This document shows, one piece after another, positions 18,319-25,817 of a DNA stretch of 64,000 bases; the first letter of the stretch is position 1, and every line of letters begins with the position of its first letter. The position numbers were made by a program, and so were the translations under genes. The notes beneath the pieces were generated by a model, which had not been told where the DNA came from, did no database searches, and saw only the letters and a list, made by a program, of their open reading frames with translations. Source of the DNA: Salipiger thiooxidans (GTDB lineage Bacteria > Pseudomonadota > Alphaproteobacteria > Rhodobacterales > Rhodobacteraceae); contig NZ_FNAV01000002.1 in assembly GCF_900102075.1 (NCBI RefSeq), positions 62,001 to 126,000 of the forward strand, in the 5' to 3' direction.

Positions 18319-18828
18319 TCAGCCCTCCTTGCGGGGCATCAGGAAATGGGCGTGGGCCTGGGCGATGGGGCGGTCGTGGTTGTCCTGCCAGGCCTCGGCC
18401 CGGACGCTGGCGTAGCGGCGGCCCGAGCGGGTGACATGGGCGCGGGCATAGGCATCGCGCGGCAGCCCCGAGCGCAGGTAGTCCACGGTGAAGTCGATGG
18501 TCTTGGGCATCCGCGGCAGCTGCCCGGCCTCGAGCGCGTCGAGGGTCAGGGTACCGGATTCGACATCCTCCCAGAGCATCGCCCAGCTCAGCGAGATGAT
18601 CGCCGTCACCTCGAGGAAGGCCGCGGTGACGCCGCCGTGCAGCGCCGGGAGCTGCGGGTTGCCGATGAGCTTTTCGTCGAAGTTCAGTACGCCCGTCAGT
18701 TCGTCGCCGCGGCGGTCGAATGTGATGTCGAGGAAGCGGGTGTAGGGCACCCGGCTCGCCAGAGCGCAGAGCGCGGCGTCGCGGCGCTGCTTGACCACCT
18801 GCATCGGTTCGGGACGGCGGCGGTTCAT
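18319..18828 (-). CDS. PaaI-family hotdog thioesterase (downstream of two)
   Basis: The 169-residue protein has a single hotdog domain with the LHGGVTAAFLEV helix motif typical of PaaI/YbgC-like acyl-CoA thioesterases, which hydrolyse acyl- or aryl-acyl-CoA esters. Its start overlaps the stop of the preceding thioesterase gene by four bases (ATGA), so the two are translationally coupled. The nearby MerR regulators and acyl-CoA dehydrogenase suggest a role in acyl-CoA homeostasis; this is inferred from context. Confidence 0.88.
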   Translation of the reverse strand: MNRRRPEPMQVVKQRRDAALCALASRVPYTRFLDITFDRRGDELTGVLNFDEKLIGNPQLPALHGGVTAAFLEVTAIISLSWAMLWEDVESGTLTLDALEAGQLPRMPKTIDFTVDYLRSGLPRDAYARAHVTRSGRRYASVRAEAWQDNHDRPIAQAHAHFLMPRKEG

Positions 18829-19250
18829 GGGCGGCGCTCCACGGTGAAGGTGCCGGTGGCGGTCGCCACGGGGTTGTCGGGGTCGTCGTCATGGGCGGTG
18901 GCGCGCACGAAAGCCACCGAGCGGGTGACGTGGTGGCACTCCGCCCGCGCGGTGATCGCCTGCCCCGGCACCGCGCCGCGCAGGTAGTCTATGCGCAGGC
19001 TGATGGTGGCGGTGCCGCCCGGGTTCGAGGGGTGCGACATGGTCGCCGCCCCGCCGCAGGTATCCATCAGCGTCGAGACCGCGCCGCCGTGAATCACCCC
19101 GGTGTCGGGATCGCCGATCAGGGCCGGGTCATAGGGCATGCGGATCACCGCGACGCCGTTGCCGATTTCGACGATCTCCATGTTCAGCGCCCGCGCCTGC
19201 GGGATCAGCTGGATGAAACTGCGGGCGATCTCGGCCTTGTCGGCGCACAT
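18825..19250 (-). CDS. PaaI-family hotdog thioesterase (upstream of two)
   Basis: The 141-residue protein has the conserved hotdog segment VIHGGAVSTLMDTCGG, in which the aspartate is at the usual catalytic position, plus ISLRIDYLRGAVPG. It is a minimal single-domain acyl-CoA thioesterase, similar in pattern to its coupled neighbour, so the pair may act as a heteromer or be a tandem duplication. It is divergent from a MerR regulator 130 bases away. Confidence 0.9.
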   Translation of the reverse strand: MCADKAEIARSFIQLIPQARALNMEIVEIGNGVAVIRMPYDPALIGDPDTGVIHGGAVSTLMDTCGGAATMSHPSNPGGTATISLRIDYLRGAVPGQAITARAECHHVTRSVAFVRATAHDDDPDNPVATATGTFTVERRP

Positions 19251-19379
19251 GGCGCATCTCCTTGCTTGCTCGGGCCTTTATGCGGGCGCGGCCGCGCCAC
19301 CGCAAGGGCGCGACACCGCCCCGCCTTGCCCTGGGTCCCGCGCCGGACTAGGTTTTGCTGCAAGAGCAAGGAGGAGCGG

Positions 19380-19751
19380 ATGACCGACACCCGCATCAGC
19401 TTCAAGGAGATGTGTGCGCGCTTCGACGTGACGCCGCGCACCCTGCGGTATTACGAGTATATCGAGCTGCTCGCCCCCGAGCGCCAGGGCCGCCAGCGGT
19501 TCTACGGCGCGCGCGAGGTGGCCCGGATGAAGCTCATCCTGCGCGGCCGCAAGTTCGGCTTCCAGCTCGAGGACATCCGGAAGTGGCTGGAGATGCGCGA
19601 GCAGGAGGGCAACGAGGCCCAGATGCGCGCCTGGGTCGAGATGGCCGACCGCCAGATGCTGGAGCTGGACGAGCAGCGCCGGCAGCTCGACGAGGCGATG
19701 GACGAGCTCAAATCGCTGCGAGACGAGATCGCGAAGACCGTCGAACTCTGA
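19380..19751 (+). CDS. MerR-family transcriptional regulator (first of two)
   Basis: The start is ATG 19380, preceded by AAGGAGGAG. The 123-residue protein begins with a MerR winged helix (ISFKEMCARFDVTPRTLRYY), then ARMKLILRGRKFGFQLEDIR and a C-terminal coiled coil of about 40 residues. There are no effector-domain cysteines, so it is not a metal sensor. It resembles the short MerR proteins that control acyl-CoA metabolism in proteobacteria (LiuR-like). Its neighbours are thioesterases, a second MerR gene and an acyl-CoA dehydrogenase. Confidence 0.9.
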   Translation: MTDTRISFKEMCARFDVTPRTLRYYEYIELLAPERQGRQRFYGAREVARMKLILRGRKFGFQLEDIRKWLEMREQEGNEAQMRAWVEMADRQMLELDEQRRQLDEAMDELKSLRDEIAKTVEL

Positions 19752-20064
19752 CCTCTCCGGACCTTTTTCAAAGCGCTTGCAGGACCCCGCGCGGGCCGAT
19801 TGTTGCGAATTTCGAACGATTCGACCGGTCGTGGCCGGGCTCCGTCGGGCCCGGAAGGGCCTTGGCGTGGCCCTGTACCTGCCCTGACGACGCCGTCACC
19901 GGGAAAGAATTTTCCGAAATCATGCGGGTGACGTGAAAGGAAGTTACGTCAACTTGAAAATGACGTAGCGTCCGAGTTACGCGGCCGAAATTCACCATTG
20001 TAAGACTGGGGTCGAAAGCGCACCTCACGCGGCACATTAACGCAACGTGAGGCTATCCAGACCA
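19752..20064. other. 313-base region between the two merR genes, with operator-like repeats
   Basis: The region is AT-richer than its surroundings and contains three related half-sites near 19929-19968 (annotated separately). I see no open frame with coding character and no clear terminator for the first merR gene. Confidence 0.5.
19929..19968. promoter_or_regulatory. Candidate MerR (LiuR-like) operator cluster
   Basis: Three half-sites occur in 40 bases: TGACGTGA (19929-19936), TTACGTCA (19944-19951) and TGACGTAG (19961-19968). The last two form an inverted repeat with a 9-base spacer. ACGT-centred palindromes are known operators of LiuR-type MerR regulators of acyl-CoA degradation. The site lies upstream of the second merR gene and the acyl-CoA dehydrogenase, consistent with autoregulation and operon control. 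Confidence 0.5.
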
Positions 20065-20463
20065 ATGAGCGACGAGCAACTGATGACAATCCGCGAGATG
20101 TGCGACCTCTTCGAAGTCACGCCCCGGACTCTGCGCTTTTACGAGCAGAAGGAGCTGCTCTTCCCGATCCGCGAGGGCCAGAAGCGGCTCTTCACCCGGC
20201 GCGACCGGGCGCGGCTCAAGCTGATCCTGCGCGGCAAGCGCTTCGGCTTCCGCCTGGAAGAGATCCGCCAGCTGCTCGACCTCTACGACATGGGTGACCA
20301 GCAGCACACGCAGATCGCCCGCACCTACGAGATCGCCCAGGGCCGGCTTGCCGACCTCGAACGCGAGCGCGACGAGCTGAACGCGGCGATCGACGACCTG
20401 AAGGAACAGCTCGCCTGGGGCGAGCGCATGCTGTCCCAGCTGCAGCAGAAAAGGGCCAGCTGA
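20065..20463 (+). CDS. MerR-family transcriptional regulator (second of two)
   Basis: The 132-residue protein has the MerR helix-turn-helix [20 protein letters not shown], the [19 protein letters not shown] wing and a C-terminal coiled coil ([20 protein letters not shown]). It is clearly paralogous to the regulator 300 bases upstream. I chose ATG 20065; an in-frame GTG at 20047 would add 6 residues, and GAGG at 20049 supports the later start. It ends 32 bases before the acyl-CoA dehydrogenase and is probably co-transcribed with it. Confidence 0.9.
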   Translation: MSDEQLMTIREMCDLFEVTPRTLRFYEQKELLFPIREGQKRLFTRRDRARLKLILRGKRFGFRLEEIRQLLDLYDMGDQQHTQIARTYEIAQGRLADLERERDELNAAIDDLKEQLAWGERMLSQLQQKRAS

Positions 20464-20495
20464 CAAGGCAGCCCGGCATCTTAGGAGGAGAATAC

Positions 20496-22274
20496 ATGCC
20501 GACGTACACCGCCCCCGTGAAGGACATGCAGTTCGTGCTGCACGACGTGCTCGCGATCAGCGAGGCCGGCATCCCCGGCTACGAGGAACTCGATCGCGAC
20601 ACCACGGGCGCGATCCTCGAGGAGGCCGCGAAGCTTGCCGAGAACGTGCTGGCGCCGCTCAACCGCGTCGGCGACGAGCAGGGCTGCGTGCTCGAGAACG
20701 GGGTGGTGCGCACGCCGGAAGGGTTCAAGGACGCCTTCGACCAGATGCGCGACGGCGGCTGGACCGCGCTCGACTGCGATCCGGAGTACGGCGGCCAGGG
20801 CCTGCCCTACCTGATGTCCACGGCGGTGGGCGAGATGTTCTCCTCGGCCAACATGGCCTTCAACATGTACCAGGGCCTGACCCATGGCGCCTACAACGCG
20901 ATCCATGCGCATGGCTCGGAGGAGCAGAAGGCCACCTACCTGCCGAAGATGGTGAGCTGCGAGTGGGGCGGGACGATGAACCTGACCGAACCCCACTGCG
21001 GCACCGACCTCGGGCTTATCAAGACCAGGGCCGAGCCGCAGGAGGACGGCAGCTACCGCATCACCGGCTCCAAGATCTGGATCTCGGCCGGGGAGCACGA
21101 CATGGTCGACAACATAATCCACCTCGTACTGGCCAAGATCCCCGGCGGCCCCGAGGGTGTGAAGGGCATATCGCTCTTCATCGTGCCGAAGTTCATGGTG
21201 AACGAGGACGGCTCGCCGGGCGCGCGCAACAGCCTGTCCTGCGGCGGGCTCGAAAAGAAGATGGGAATCCACGGCAACGCCACCTGCGTGATGAACTACG
21301 ACGGCGCCACCGGCTTCCTCGTGGGCGAGGCGCACAAGGGCATGCGGGCGATGTTCACCATGATGAACGAGGCGCGTCTCGGCGTGGGCCTGCAGGGCTT
21401 CGCGCAGGGCGCCGTGGCCTACGAGAACGCGCTCGGCTTCGCCAGAGAGCGCCAGCAGGGACGGGCCGTGACCGGTACCCAGATGCCCGAGGCGCCGGCG
21501 GACACCATCATGGTACACCCGGACGTGCGGCGGAACCTGATGGACCAGAAATCCATCACCGAGGGCGCCCGCGCCTTCGTCTACTGGGGCGCCATGCTGA
21601 TCGACAAGGCCCACCGCGCCGAGGACCCGGACGCCGAGGGGCTGATCTCGCTGCTGACGCCGGTGATCAAGGGCTTCCTGACCGACAAGGGCTTCGAGAC
21701 CTGCGTGCTGGCGCAGCAGACGCTGGGCGGATCGGGCTTCACCCGCGAATGGGGGCTCGAGCAGTTCGTGCGCGATGCGCGGATCACAATGATCTACGAG
21801 GGCACCAACGGCATCCAGTCGCTCGACCTCGTGGGCCGCAAGCTGGCGGCGGACGGCGGCAAGCATGTCATGGCCTTCTTCGATATGGTGAAGCGCTTCA
21901 TCGCCGAGAACAAGGGCCAGGACGAGGCCTTCGATGCCCAGTTCCTCGAGCCGTTGAAGGCCGCTTCAAAGGACCTTCAGGCGGCGGGCATGTTCTTCAT
22001 GCAAAAGGGCATGAAGAACCCCAACGACGCGCTGTCGGGCTCCTACGATTTCATGCATCTCTTCGGCCACGTCTGCCTCGGGTTCATGCACTCCCGCATG
22101 GCGCTGGCTGCGACGGCGGCGCTGGAGACGGGCGGCGACAAGGCGTTCCTGAACGCCAAGCTCGCCACCGGGCGCTACTACATGGCGCGGCAGCTGCCGG
22201 CGACGAAGACCCATCTCGCACGGATCGAGAGCGGGGCGGAGCCGGTCATGGCGCTCGACGCCGAGGCGTTCTGA
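20496..22274 (+). CDS. Acyl-CoA dehydrogenase with C-terminal extension (FadE-like, 592 residues)
   Basis: The three-domain acyl-CoA dehydrogenase fold is visible, with a flavin/substrate segment [11 protein letters not shown], the substrate-binding ISAGEHDM loop and the catalytic glutamate in [14 protein letters not shown]. About 120 extra C-terminal residues match the form with an added helical domain, which is common in long- or medium-chain enzymes. It introduces the trans-2 double bond in beta-oxidation and passes electrons to ETF. AGGAGGAG precedes the ATG. Thiolase and FadB-type genes follow beyond an insertion element, which could weaken read-through to them. Confidence 0.93.
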   Translation: MPTYTAPVKDMQFVLHDVLAISEAGIPGYEELDRDTTGAILEEAAKLAENVLAPLNRVGDEQGCVLENGVVRTPEGFKDAFDQMRDGGWTALDCDPEYGGQGLPYLMSTAVGEMFSSANMAFNMYQGLTHGAYNAIHAHGSEEQKATYLPKMVSCEWGGTMNLTEPHCGTDLGLIKTRAEPQEDGSYRITGSKIWISAGEHDMVDNIIHLVLAKIPGGPEGVKGISLFIVPKFMVNEDGSPGARNSLSCGGLEKKMGIHGNATCVMNYDGATGFLVGEAHKGMRAMFTMMNEARLGVGLQGFAQGAVAYENALGFARERQQGRAVTGTQMPEAPADTIMVHPDVRRNLMDQKSITEGARAFVYWGAMLIDKAHRAEDPDAEGLISLLTPVIKGFLTDKGFETCVLAQQTLGGSGFTREWGLEQFVRDARITMIYEGTNGIQSLDLVGRKLAADGGKHVMAFFDMVKRFIAENKGQDEAFDAQFLEPLKAASKDLQAAGMFFMQKGMKNPNDALSGSYDFMHLFGHVCLGFMHSRMALAATAALETGGDKAFLNAKLATGRYYMARQLPATKTHLARIESGAEPVMALDAEAF

Positions 22275-22281
22275 GGCCTTC

Positions 22282-22301
22282 GGTGGGCCCGACTGCCCAC
22301 C
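22282..22301 (+). terminator. Hairpin after the acyl-CoA dehydrogenase gene
   Basis: GGTGGGC (22282-22288) and GCCCACC (22295-22301) form a 7-bp stem 7 bases after the stop codon. No T-tract follows, so it may only be a weak terminator or an RNA-stabilising end. Confidence 0.4.
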
Positions 22302-22382
22302 CCGCGGCCATGGAGCCCGCGCGTGCCGAAACGCCTCCTCCTCACCCGCCGCTTCTCCGTCGCGGTGACCGAGGACTGCTAG

Positions 22383-23226
22383 GCTCCAAACCCAATCAAC
22401 GTATTGATTTACAGTCATCCGCCTGATTCACTTCGTGTTGGTCACAAGGGAGTTGGGCATGACGGTGGGATTTTGGCTTTCGGATCGGGCCTGGGCGGCG
22501 ATCGAGCCGCTTTTGCCCAAGAACCAACCTGGCGCTCGGCGGGTGGATGATCGCCGCGTTATCAGCGGTATCATTCATGTGCTGCGGATCGGCTGCCGCT
22601 GGGAGGATTGCCCGGCCGCCTATGGCCCGTCGACGACGATCTACAACCGCTTCAACCGATGGAGCCATCGCGGCCTCTGGGGACGCATCTTCGCGACCCT
22701 TGCGGCGCAGGCGGAACTGCCGGACGAATTGAGCATCGACAGCACCGCCGTGCGCGCCCACCGCTCCGCCCATGGCGGAAAAGGGGGGCGAAAGTTCAGG
22801 CCATCGGGCGCTCGCGTGGGGGGCCAACCACCAAAATCCACGCCCTGACAGACGGTTGCGGGCGGGCCGTGGCATTCACGCTCAGCCCCGGAAACCACGC
22901 CGACATATCTGAAGCCCCCGCGCTTCTGGACAAATGCCCCGCGCCAGCCCGGCTTCTGGCCGACAAGGGCTACGACGCCAACAGCCTGCGTGACCGTCTC
23001 GCGGCGACCCAAACAGAGGCTGTCATCCCCTCGACCAGATCGCGCAAGGCCCCCATCCCCTACGACACCGAAGCCTACCGCGACAGAAATCTCATCGAGC
23101 GCGCCTTCTGCCGCCTCAAGGACTGGAGGCGCATCGCCACACGCTACGACAAGCTCGCCATCAACTTCGAATCCGCAATCGCACTCGCCGCCATCGTCAT
23201 ATGGTGGACCTGATTGAGTCTGAACC
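22383..23226 (+). mobile_element. IS5-family insertion sequence (IS427-group-like), 844 bases, CTAG target duplication
   Basis: Imperfect 16-base terminal inverted repeats (22383-22398 GCTCCAAACCCAATCA; 23211-23226 reverse complement GGTTCAGACTCAATCA; 12 of 16 match) bound a two-frame transposase. CTAG occurs directly outside both ends (22379-22382 and 23227-23230), matching the YTAR target preference of the IS427 group. The element looks complete and potentially active. It lies in the degradation cluster between the acyl-CoA dehydrogenase and GST genes. Confidence 0.85.
22459..23213 (+). CDS. IS5-family DDE transposase, expressed by -1 frameshift
   Basis: The first frame (from ATG 22459) encodes the N-terminal part WLSDRAWAAIEPLLPKNQPG, the region with WEDCPAAYGPSTTIYNRFNRW and the first catalytic aspartate in LSIDSTAVRAHR. 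At AAAAGGGGGG (22779-22788) a -1 shift joins it to the second frame, which continues AKVQAIGRSRGGPTTKIHAL, carries the second aspartate in LLADKGYDAN and the catalytic glutamate in RNLIERAFCRLKDWRRIATR. It ends at 23213, inside the right terminal repeat. Such a slippery run is the usual way this group makes its full transposase, so the shift is probably programmed rather than a mutation. Confidence 0.85.
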
Positions 23227-23587
23227 CTAGCGCGGGCTGAAGCGCTTCGCGGCACAGGCGGGTCTCGACCAGGGCGAGGCGCTGTCCTTTCTCATCGAGA
23301 GCTTCGACAGCGTGACCGACACGGACCTGCCGGGGCGCCGGCTGCGGCTCTTCAACTCGGAAATGGAGGCGCGCAGGCGCTGGGACCCGGCGGCTCCGCA
23401 GAAGGCATGCGGCGGAGCCGTCCGGCTCCGGGGTCTGGCGCTGCAGAAGGGGCGCGCGACGCGAGTGGAATGTCGACCGTCGGAAGCTCTGAAGAGCGGG
23501 CGTCACATGGCGGGACTCGTGTGGCAGGACGGCGGGATGTGACTGGTTCGAGACCCTCCGGGCGCGGTACCAGGCCCGAACCGAAGG

Positions 23588-23639
23588 ACCGGGGGTTTCA
23601 CACCCCCGGACCCCCGTGGAGTTTAGGGGCAAGATGAAG
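23588..23639 (-). repeat. Interspersed repeat, CTTCATCTTGCC-type (copy 5, left arm of a facing pair)
   Basis: The copy contains the hairpin CCGGGGGTTTCACACCCCCGG split around TTTCACA, then CCCCCGTGGAGTTTA and GGGGCAAGATGAAG. Bases 23619-23639 are the exact reverse complement of 23837-23857. Confidence 0.8.
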
Positions 23640-23806
23640 TTGCAGGACCGCACATCGAACCCGGGTAGGCCTGCAGGTCGGGCTGCACTCGGTCCACTCT
23701 CCCGCGCGCCCGACCGCTTGGCGGAACGCAGGCGCGCGGGAGAGCTTCACCTTGCACGCCGCTCAACTCTCCAGTCTGCGACGCAACGAAACCTTAGAGG
23801 CAGCTT

Positions 23807-23825
23807 GCTTAAGATGACGTTAAGC
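23807..23825. promoter_or_regulatory. Palindrome upstream of the GST-thiolase-FadB genes
   Basis: GCTTAA (23807-23812) and TTAAGC (23820-23825) form a perfect inverted repeat around GATGACG. It is in a relatively AT-rich patch about 100 bases before the GST start, so it is a candidate operator. The spacer holds TGACG, resembling the half-sites found upstream of the second merR gene. Confidence 0.35.
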
Positions 23826-23836
23826 GCGACCCATGG

Positions 23837-23886
23837 CTTCATCTTGCCCCTAAACTCCGCGGGGGTGTGGGGGCGCGAAGCCCCCA
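23837..23886 (+). repeat. Interspersed repeat, CTTCATCTTGCC-type (copy 6, right arm of a facing pair)
   Basis: The copy reads CTTCATCTTGCCCCTAAACT, then CCGCGGGGG and GGGGGCGCGAAGCCCCC. With copy 5 it forms 29-base arms with one mismatch, 197 bases apart. Confidence 0.8.
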
Positions 23887-23926
23887 CTCCGGCCTCCGCC
23901 ACACGCGCAACGACAGGGATATCCTC

Positions 23927-24565
23927 ATGACGATCAAGCTCTACTGCTTCGGCGAATCCGGCAATGCCTACAAGGCGGCACTGCCGCTCGAGCTTTCCGG
24001 TCTCGACTGGGAGCCGGTGAAGGTGGACTTCTTCAACGGCGAGACGCGCACAACGGAATACCGCTCGACGGTCAACGAAATGGGCGAAGCCCCGGTGCTC
24101 GTCGACGGCGAGGTGAGGCTCACACAGTCGGGCGTCATCCAGATGTATGTCGCCGAGAAGAGCGGCAAGTTCGGCGGCGCCACGCCCGAGGAGGCGCGCG
24201 AGGTGATGCGCTGGGTGTTCTGGGACAACCACAAGCTCTCGAGCCAGGCCGGAATGACGCGCTTCCTGATGAACTTCCTGCCCGAGGACAAGCGCCCGGA
24301 GGCGGTGATCCCCTTCATGCAGGGCCGCCTCAAGGCCGCCTACGACGTCCTGAACGGGCATCTCGACGGCCGCGACTGGATCGTGGGCGCGGCCCCGACC
24401 AACGCCGATTTCTCGTGCTGCGGCTACCTGTTCTATCCCGAGCCCTTCGGCTTCACCCGCGCCGACTGGCCCCATATCGACCGCTGGCTCTCGAACATCG
24501 AGGCGCTGGACGGATGGAAACACCCATACGACCTGATGCCCGGCTCCCCTGCGGACCGGGCGTGA
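23927..24565 (+). CDS. Glutathione S-transferase family protein
   Basis: The start is ATG 23927 (MTIKLYCFGESGNAYKAA), giving 212 residues. The N-terminal thioredoxin-like domain includes the GSH-binding proline of EAPVLVDG and the LTQSGVIQMYVAEK segment, in which the usual SxAI motif reads QSGVI. The C-terminal domain is helical. It is the first gene of the GST-thiolase-FadB series, a common arrangement in this family. The role in acyl-CoA degradation is unclear; GSH-dependent detoxification or isomerisation is possible. Confidence 0.88.
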   Translation: MTIKLYCFGESGNAYKAALPLELSGLDWEPVKVDFFNGETRTTEYRSTVNEMGEAPVLVDGEVRLTQSGVIQMYVAEKSGKFGGATPEEAREVMRWVFWDNHKLSSQAGMTRFLMNFLPEDKRPEAVIPFMQGRLKAAYDVLNGHLDGRDWIVGAAPTNADFSCCGYLFYPEPFGFTRADWPHIDRWLSNIEALDGWKHPYDLMPGSPADRA

Positions 24566-24590
24566 CATCAGGCAAGACGGAGGAGACACG

Positions 24591-25802
24591 ATGACCGACG
24601 CCTATATCTACGACGCCATCCGCACGCCGCGGGGCAAGGGCCGCAAGGACGGCGCCCTGCACGAGGTGACCTCGCTGCGGCTTTCGGCGCTGACCCTGAA
24701 CGCCTTGAAGGAGCGCAACGATCTCGACGGCCACGCGGTCGAGGACGTGATCTGGGGCAACGTCACCCAGGTCGGCGAACAGGGCGGCTGCCTCGCGCGC
24801 TCCGCCGTGCTGGCCTCGGATCTCGACGAGCGCATCCCGGGGCTTTCGATCAACCGCTTCTGCGCCTCGGGCATGGAGGCGGTGAACCTCGCCGCCAACC
24901 AGGTCAGGGCCGGTGCAGGTGACGCCTACATAGCCGGAGGCGTCGAGATGATGGGTCGCGTCGCCATGGGCTCCGACGGGGCGGCGATCGCCGTCGACCC
25001 GAGCCTTGCCATGAAGGTCTATTTCGTGCCGCAGGGCATCTCGGCCGACATCATCGCCACCGAGTACGGCTTCAGCCGCGACGACGCCGACGCGCTGGCG
25101 GTGGAAAGCCAGCGCCGCGCCGCCGCCGCCTGGGAGGCGGGCCGCTTCGACAAATCGGTGATCACCGTACGCGACCAGAATGGCGTCGCGATCCTCGACC
25201 GGGACGAATACATGCGCCCCGGCACCGACATGCAGTCGCTGGGCGCGCTCAAGCCCTCGTTCAAGGAGATGGGCGAGGTCATGCCCGGCTTCGACCAGCT
25301 CGCGCTGATGAAGTACCCGCATCTCGAGAGGATCGAGCACATCCACCACGCGGGCAATTCCTCGGGCATCGTCGACGGCGCCGCCGCCGTGCTCATCGGC
25401 AGCAAGGAATTCGGCGAGGCGCGCGGCCTGAAGCCCCGCGCCCGCATCCGCGCCACCGCCAAGATCGGCACCGATCCCACCATCATGCTCACCGGCCCTG
25501 TTCCCGTGACCGAGAAGATCCTCGCCGACAACGGCATGGCGATCTCGGACATCGACCTCTTCGAGGTCAACGAGGCCTTCGCCAGCGTGGTGCTGCGCTT
25601 CATGCAGCGCTTCGACGTCGACCACTCGAAGGTCAACGTGAACGGCGGCTCCATCGCCATGGGCCACCCGCTGGGCGCCACCGGGGCCATCATCATCGGC
25701 ACCCTGCTCGACGAGCTCGAGCGTTCGGACAAGGAGGTGGGGCTCGCCACGCTCTGCATCGCGTCCGGCATGGGCGCCGCCACGATCATCGAGCGCGTGT
25801 AA
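24591..25802 (+). CDS. Acetyl-CoA C-acyltransferase (thiolase)
   Basis: The 403-residue thiolase has the acylated cysteine in SINRFCASGMEAVNLAAN, the GHPLGATGA motif carrying the catalytic histidine, and CIASGMGAATI with the second cysteine near the C-terminus. It performs the last step of beta-oxidation, cleaving 3-ketoacyl-CoA to acetyl-CoA. GGAGG lies just before the ATG. It is followed after 15 bases by the FadB-type gene, so the two are probably translated from one mRNA as alpha and beta partners of a fatty-acid oxidation complex. Confidence 0.94.
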   Translation: MTDAYIYDAIRTPRGKGRKDGALHEVTSLRLSALTLNALKERNDLDGHAVEDVIWGNVTQVGEQGGCLARSAVLASDLDERIPGLSINRFCASGMEAVNLAANQVRAGAGDAYIAGGVEMMGRVAMGSDGAAIAVDPSLAMKVYFVPQGISADIIATEYGFSRDDADALAVESQRRAAAAWEAGRFDKSVITVRDQNGVAILDRDEYMRPGTDMQSLGALKPSFKEMGEVMPGFDQLALMKYPHLERIEHIHHAGNSSGIVDGAAAVLIGSKEFGEARGLKPRARIRATAKIGTDPTIMLTGPVPVTEKILADNGMAISDIDLFEVNEAFASVVLRFMQRFDVDHSKVNVNGGSIAMGHPLGATGAIIIGTLLDELERSDKEVGLATLCIASGMGAATIIERV

Positions 25803-25817
25803 GGGGGAGGCACCGAC

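Larger units (their letters stand above)
22323..23542 (+). pseudogene. Small conserved protein gene split by the IS insertion
   Basis: A GTG at 22323 starts PKRLLLTRRFSVAVTEDC, which stops at TAG 22380-22382 exactly at the insertion point. Past the element (from 23231) the same frame resumes with RGLKRFAAQAGLDQGEALSF, LIESFDSVTDTD and LRLFNSEMEARRR. It then runs on without family-like sequence to a stop at 23542. Joined, the two parts look like a conserved roseobacter protein of about 80 residues with a small-DNA-binding look, though I cannot name a family. Removing the element and one CTAG copy still leaves TAG in frame, so the gene was already nonsense-mutated or the target was changed on insertion. 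Confidence 0.65.
23543..23926. other. 384-base non-coding region with nested inverted repeats before the GST gene
   Basis: Two facing CTTCATCTTGCC repeat copies bound it (23588-23639 and 23837-23886). Between them is a perfect 14-bp stem, CTCTCCCGCGCGCC (23697-23710) with GGCGCGCGGGAGAG (23731-23744), and a 19-base palindrome at 23807-23825. No coding frame with conserved character was seen. Confidence 0.6.

Noticed and set aside
22459-23213. Treating the transposase frame change as a disabling mutation
   Set aside because: The shift falls on an A4G6 slippery run at the place where two-frame IS5 elements normally shift, and all catalytic regions are intact.
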